A stretch of DNA of 64,000 nucleotides from Massilia eurypsychrophila (GTDB lineage: Bacteria; Pseudomonadota; Gammaproteobacteria; Burkholderiales; Burkholderiaceae_D): NCBI RefSeq assembly GCF_002760655.1, contig NZ_PDOC01000002.1, positions 124,001 through 188,000 on the forward strand, written 5' to 3'. Below the pieces are notes generated by a model, which worked only from the letters and a program-made list of their open reading frames with translations, had not been told where the DNA came from and made no database searches. The first letter of the stretch is position 1; every line of letters begins with the position of its first letter. Positions 63,582 to 64,000 of the stretch are shown piece after piece. A program made the position numbers and the translations under genes.

Positions 63582-64000
63582 ATGTCCGATCTGTTGTCGA
63601 TACTTACCAGCCTGGCCTGGCCGCTCGCTGTCGCCGTGGCCTGGCTCGCCGGTGAATTCGGCCAGCGCTGGACCGGTTTGCCGCGCGTCTCCTTCTACGG
63701 CCTGGTCGGCTTCGCACTCGGCGCTGCGCAAATTGGCGTGCTGCCCAAGCCGGAAGGCGGCGCCGTGCTGTTGCTGGCCGACATAGCGTTCGCGCTGATG
63801 CTGTTCGAACTGGGCTACCGCATCAACCTGCGCTGGCTGCGCACCAATCCGTGGATCGGCATCACCGGCCTGGTCGAGTCCGCCGCCACCTTCGTTGCCG
63901 TCTACTACGTCGCCCTCGCCTTCAGCAGCGCCCAGCTGACGGCGCTGATGCTGGCGTCGCTGTCGATGGCGACGTCGCCGGCTACGCTGGTGCGCGTCAT
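63582..64000 (+). CDS. cation:proton antiporter (Kef/CPA2 family), N-terminal part
   Basis: The first 139 codons of a gene cut by the right edge of the window. Translation starts MSDLLSILTSLAWPLAVAVAW and continues with hydrophobic helices and FYGLVGFALGAAQIGVLP, LLLADIAFALMLFELGYRIN and LMLASLSMATSPATLVRV. This pattern fits the CPA2 (KefB/Na-H exchanger) membrane domain. An AAGGA ribosome binding site precedes the ATG by seven bases. Any TrkA-N domain would be beyond the edge. Confidence 0.85.
   Translation, partial: MSDLLSILTSLAWPLAVAVAWLAGEFGQRWTGLPRVSFYGLVGFALGAAQIGVLPKPEGGAVLLLADIAFALMLFELGYRINLRWLRTNPWIGITGLVESAATFVAVYYVALAFSSAQLTALMLASLSMATSPATLVRV

Overview
The window is GC-rich, gene-dense chromosomal DNA of a betaproteobacterium, most likely a member of the Oxalobacteraceae (Massilia/Duganella/Janthinobacterium type). 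I infer this from gene content and order (pyrR-pyrB-pyrC-like-plsC, pilGHIJL, ccsA-like/pilS/pilR beside ffh, aroQ-accB-accC-prmA, mpl-yqiA-ubiC-RNB), a long alanine/lysine-rich histone H1-like protein, and dispersed intergenic repeats built around GGGGTCAG. No rRNA, tRNA, CRISPR array, prophage or intact insertion sequence is visible. This is core housekeeping chromosome interrupted by palindromic repeats rather than an island.

Layout. 1-6.8 kb holds envelope polysaccharide and LPS genes: a waaA fragment, waaC, phosphomannomutase, an H-NS-like protein, a WecA/MraY-type transferase and rfbC-rfbD, with apaH divergent. 6.8-11.5 kb is a minus-strand train, yqgE-ruvX-pyrR-pyrB-pyrC-like-plsC, mostly translationally coupled by overlapping starts and stops. 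11.6-13.1 kb is a photolyase. 13.1-22.2 kb is the twitching-motility chemosensory operon pilG-pilH-pilI-pilJ-pilL. 22.3-24.8 kb holds a rubredoxin, a divergent ThiD-like kinase and hemL. 25-31.9 kb carries corA, a small membrane protein, mtgA, aroE, a TonB-like protein, a repeat cluster and an RNB exoribonuclease, followed by ubiC, yqiA and mpl to 33.8 kb. 33.9-40.8 kb is a plus-strand run: a nucleotidyltransferase-like unknown, a TlpA-like thioredoxin, aroQ, accB, accC, prmA, a zinc-ribbon protein and a PfkB kinase. 40.9-42.8 kb has yggU, yggT and the H1-like protein. 43.3-47.5 kb is nrdA-nrdB with a candidate NrdR-controlled promoter. 48-52.1 kb is the pilS-pilR two-component system with a CcsA-like protein. 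52.4-57.7 kb has ffh, a SWIB protein, a lytic transglycosylase, proS and rppH. 57.8-64 kb has a tandem retropepsin-like protein, DUF1841, two cytochromes c, a MoxR-acetyltransferase-VWA module and the start of a cation:proton antiporter.

How the genes work together. Two separate blocks (pilGHIJL and pilSR) regulate type IV pili, although no pilus structural gene is present. The pyr block pairs aspartate transcarbamoylase with a dihydroorotase-like protein that has lost its metal-binding HxH motif, matching the structural PyrC-prime role known in Pseudomonas. aroE and aroQ, accBC, ubiC, hemL, mtgA and mpl supply core biosynthesis.

The most unusual features are the repeats. They are a perfect 70-bp palindrome upstream of ffh, an inverted cluster of the same unit beside the RNB gene, and an unrelated cluster of similar architecture at 59.5-59.8 kb. 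Other points of note are a ThiD-like kinase lacking the usual catalytic cysteine, a double-ATP-cone NrdA, and two basic AK-rich DNA-binding proteins, one fused to a SWIB domain.
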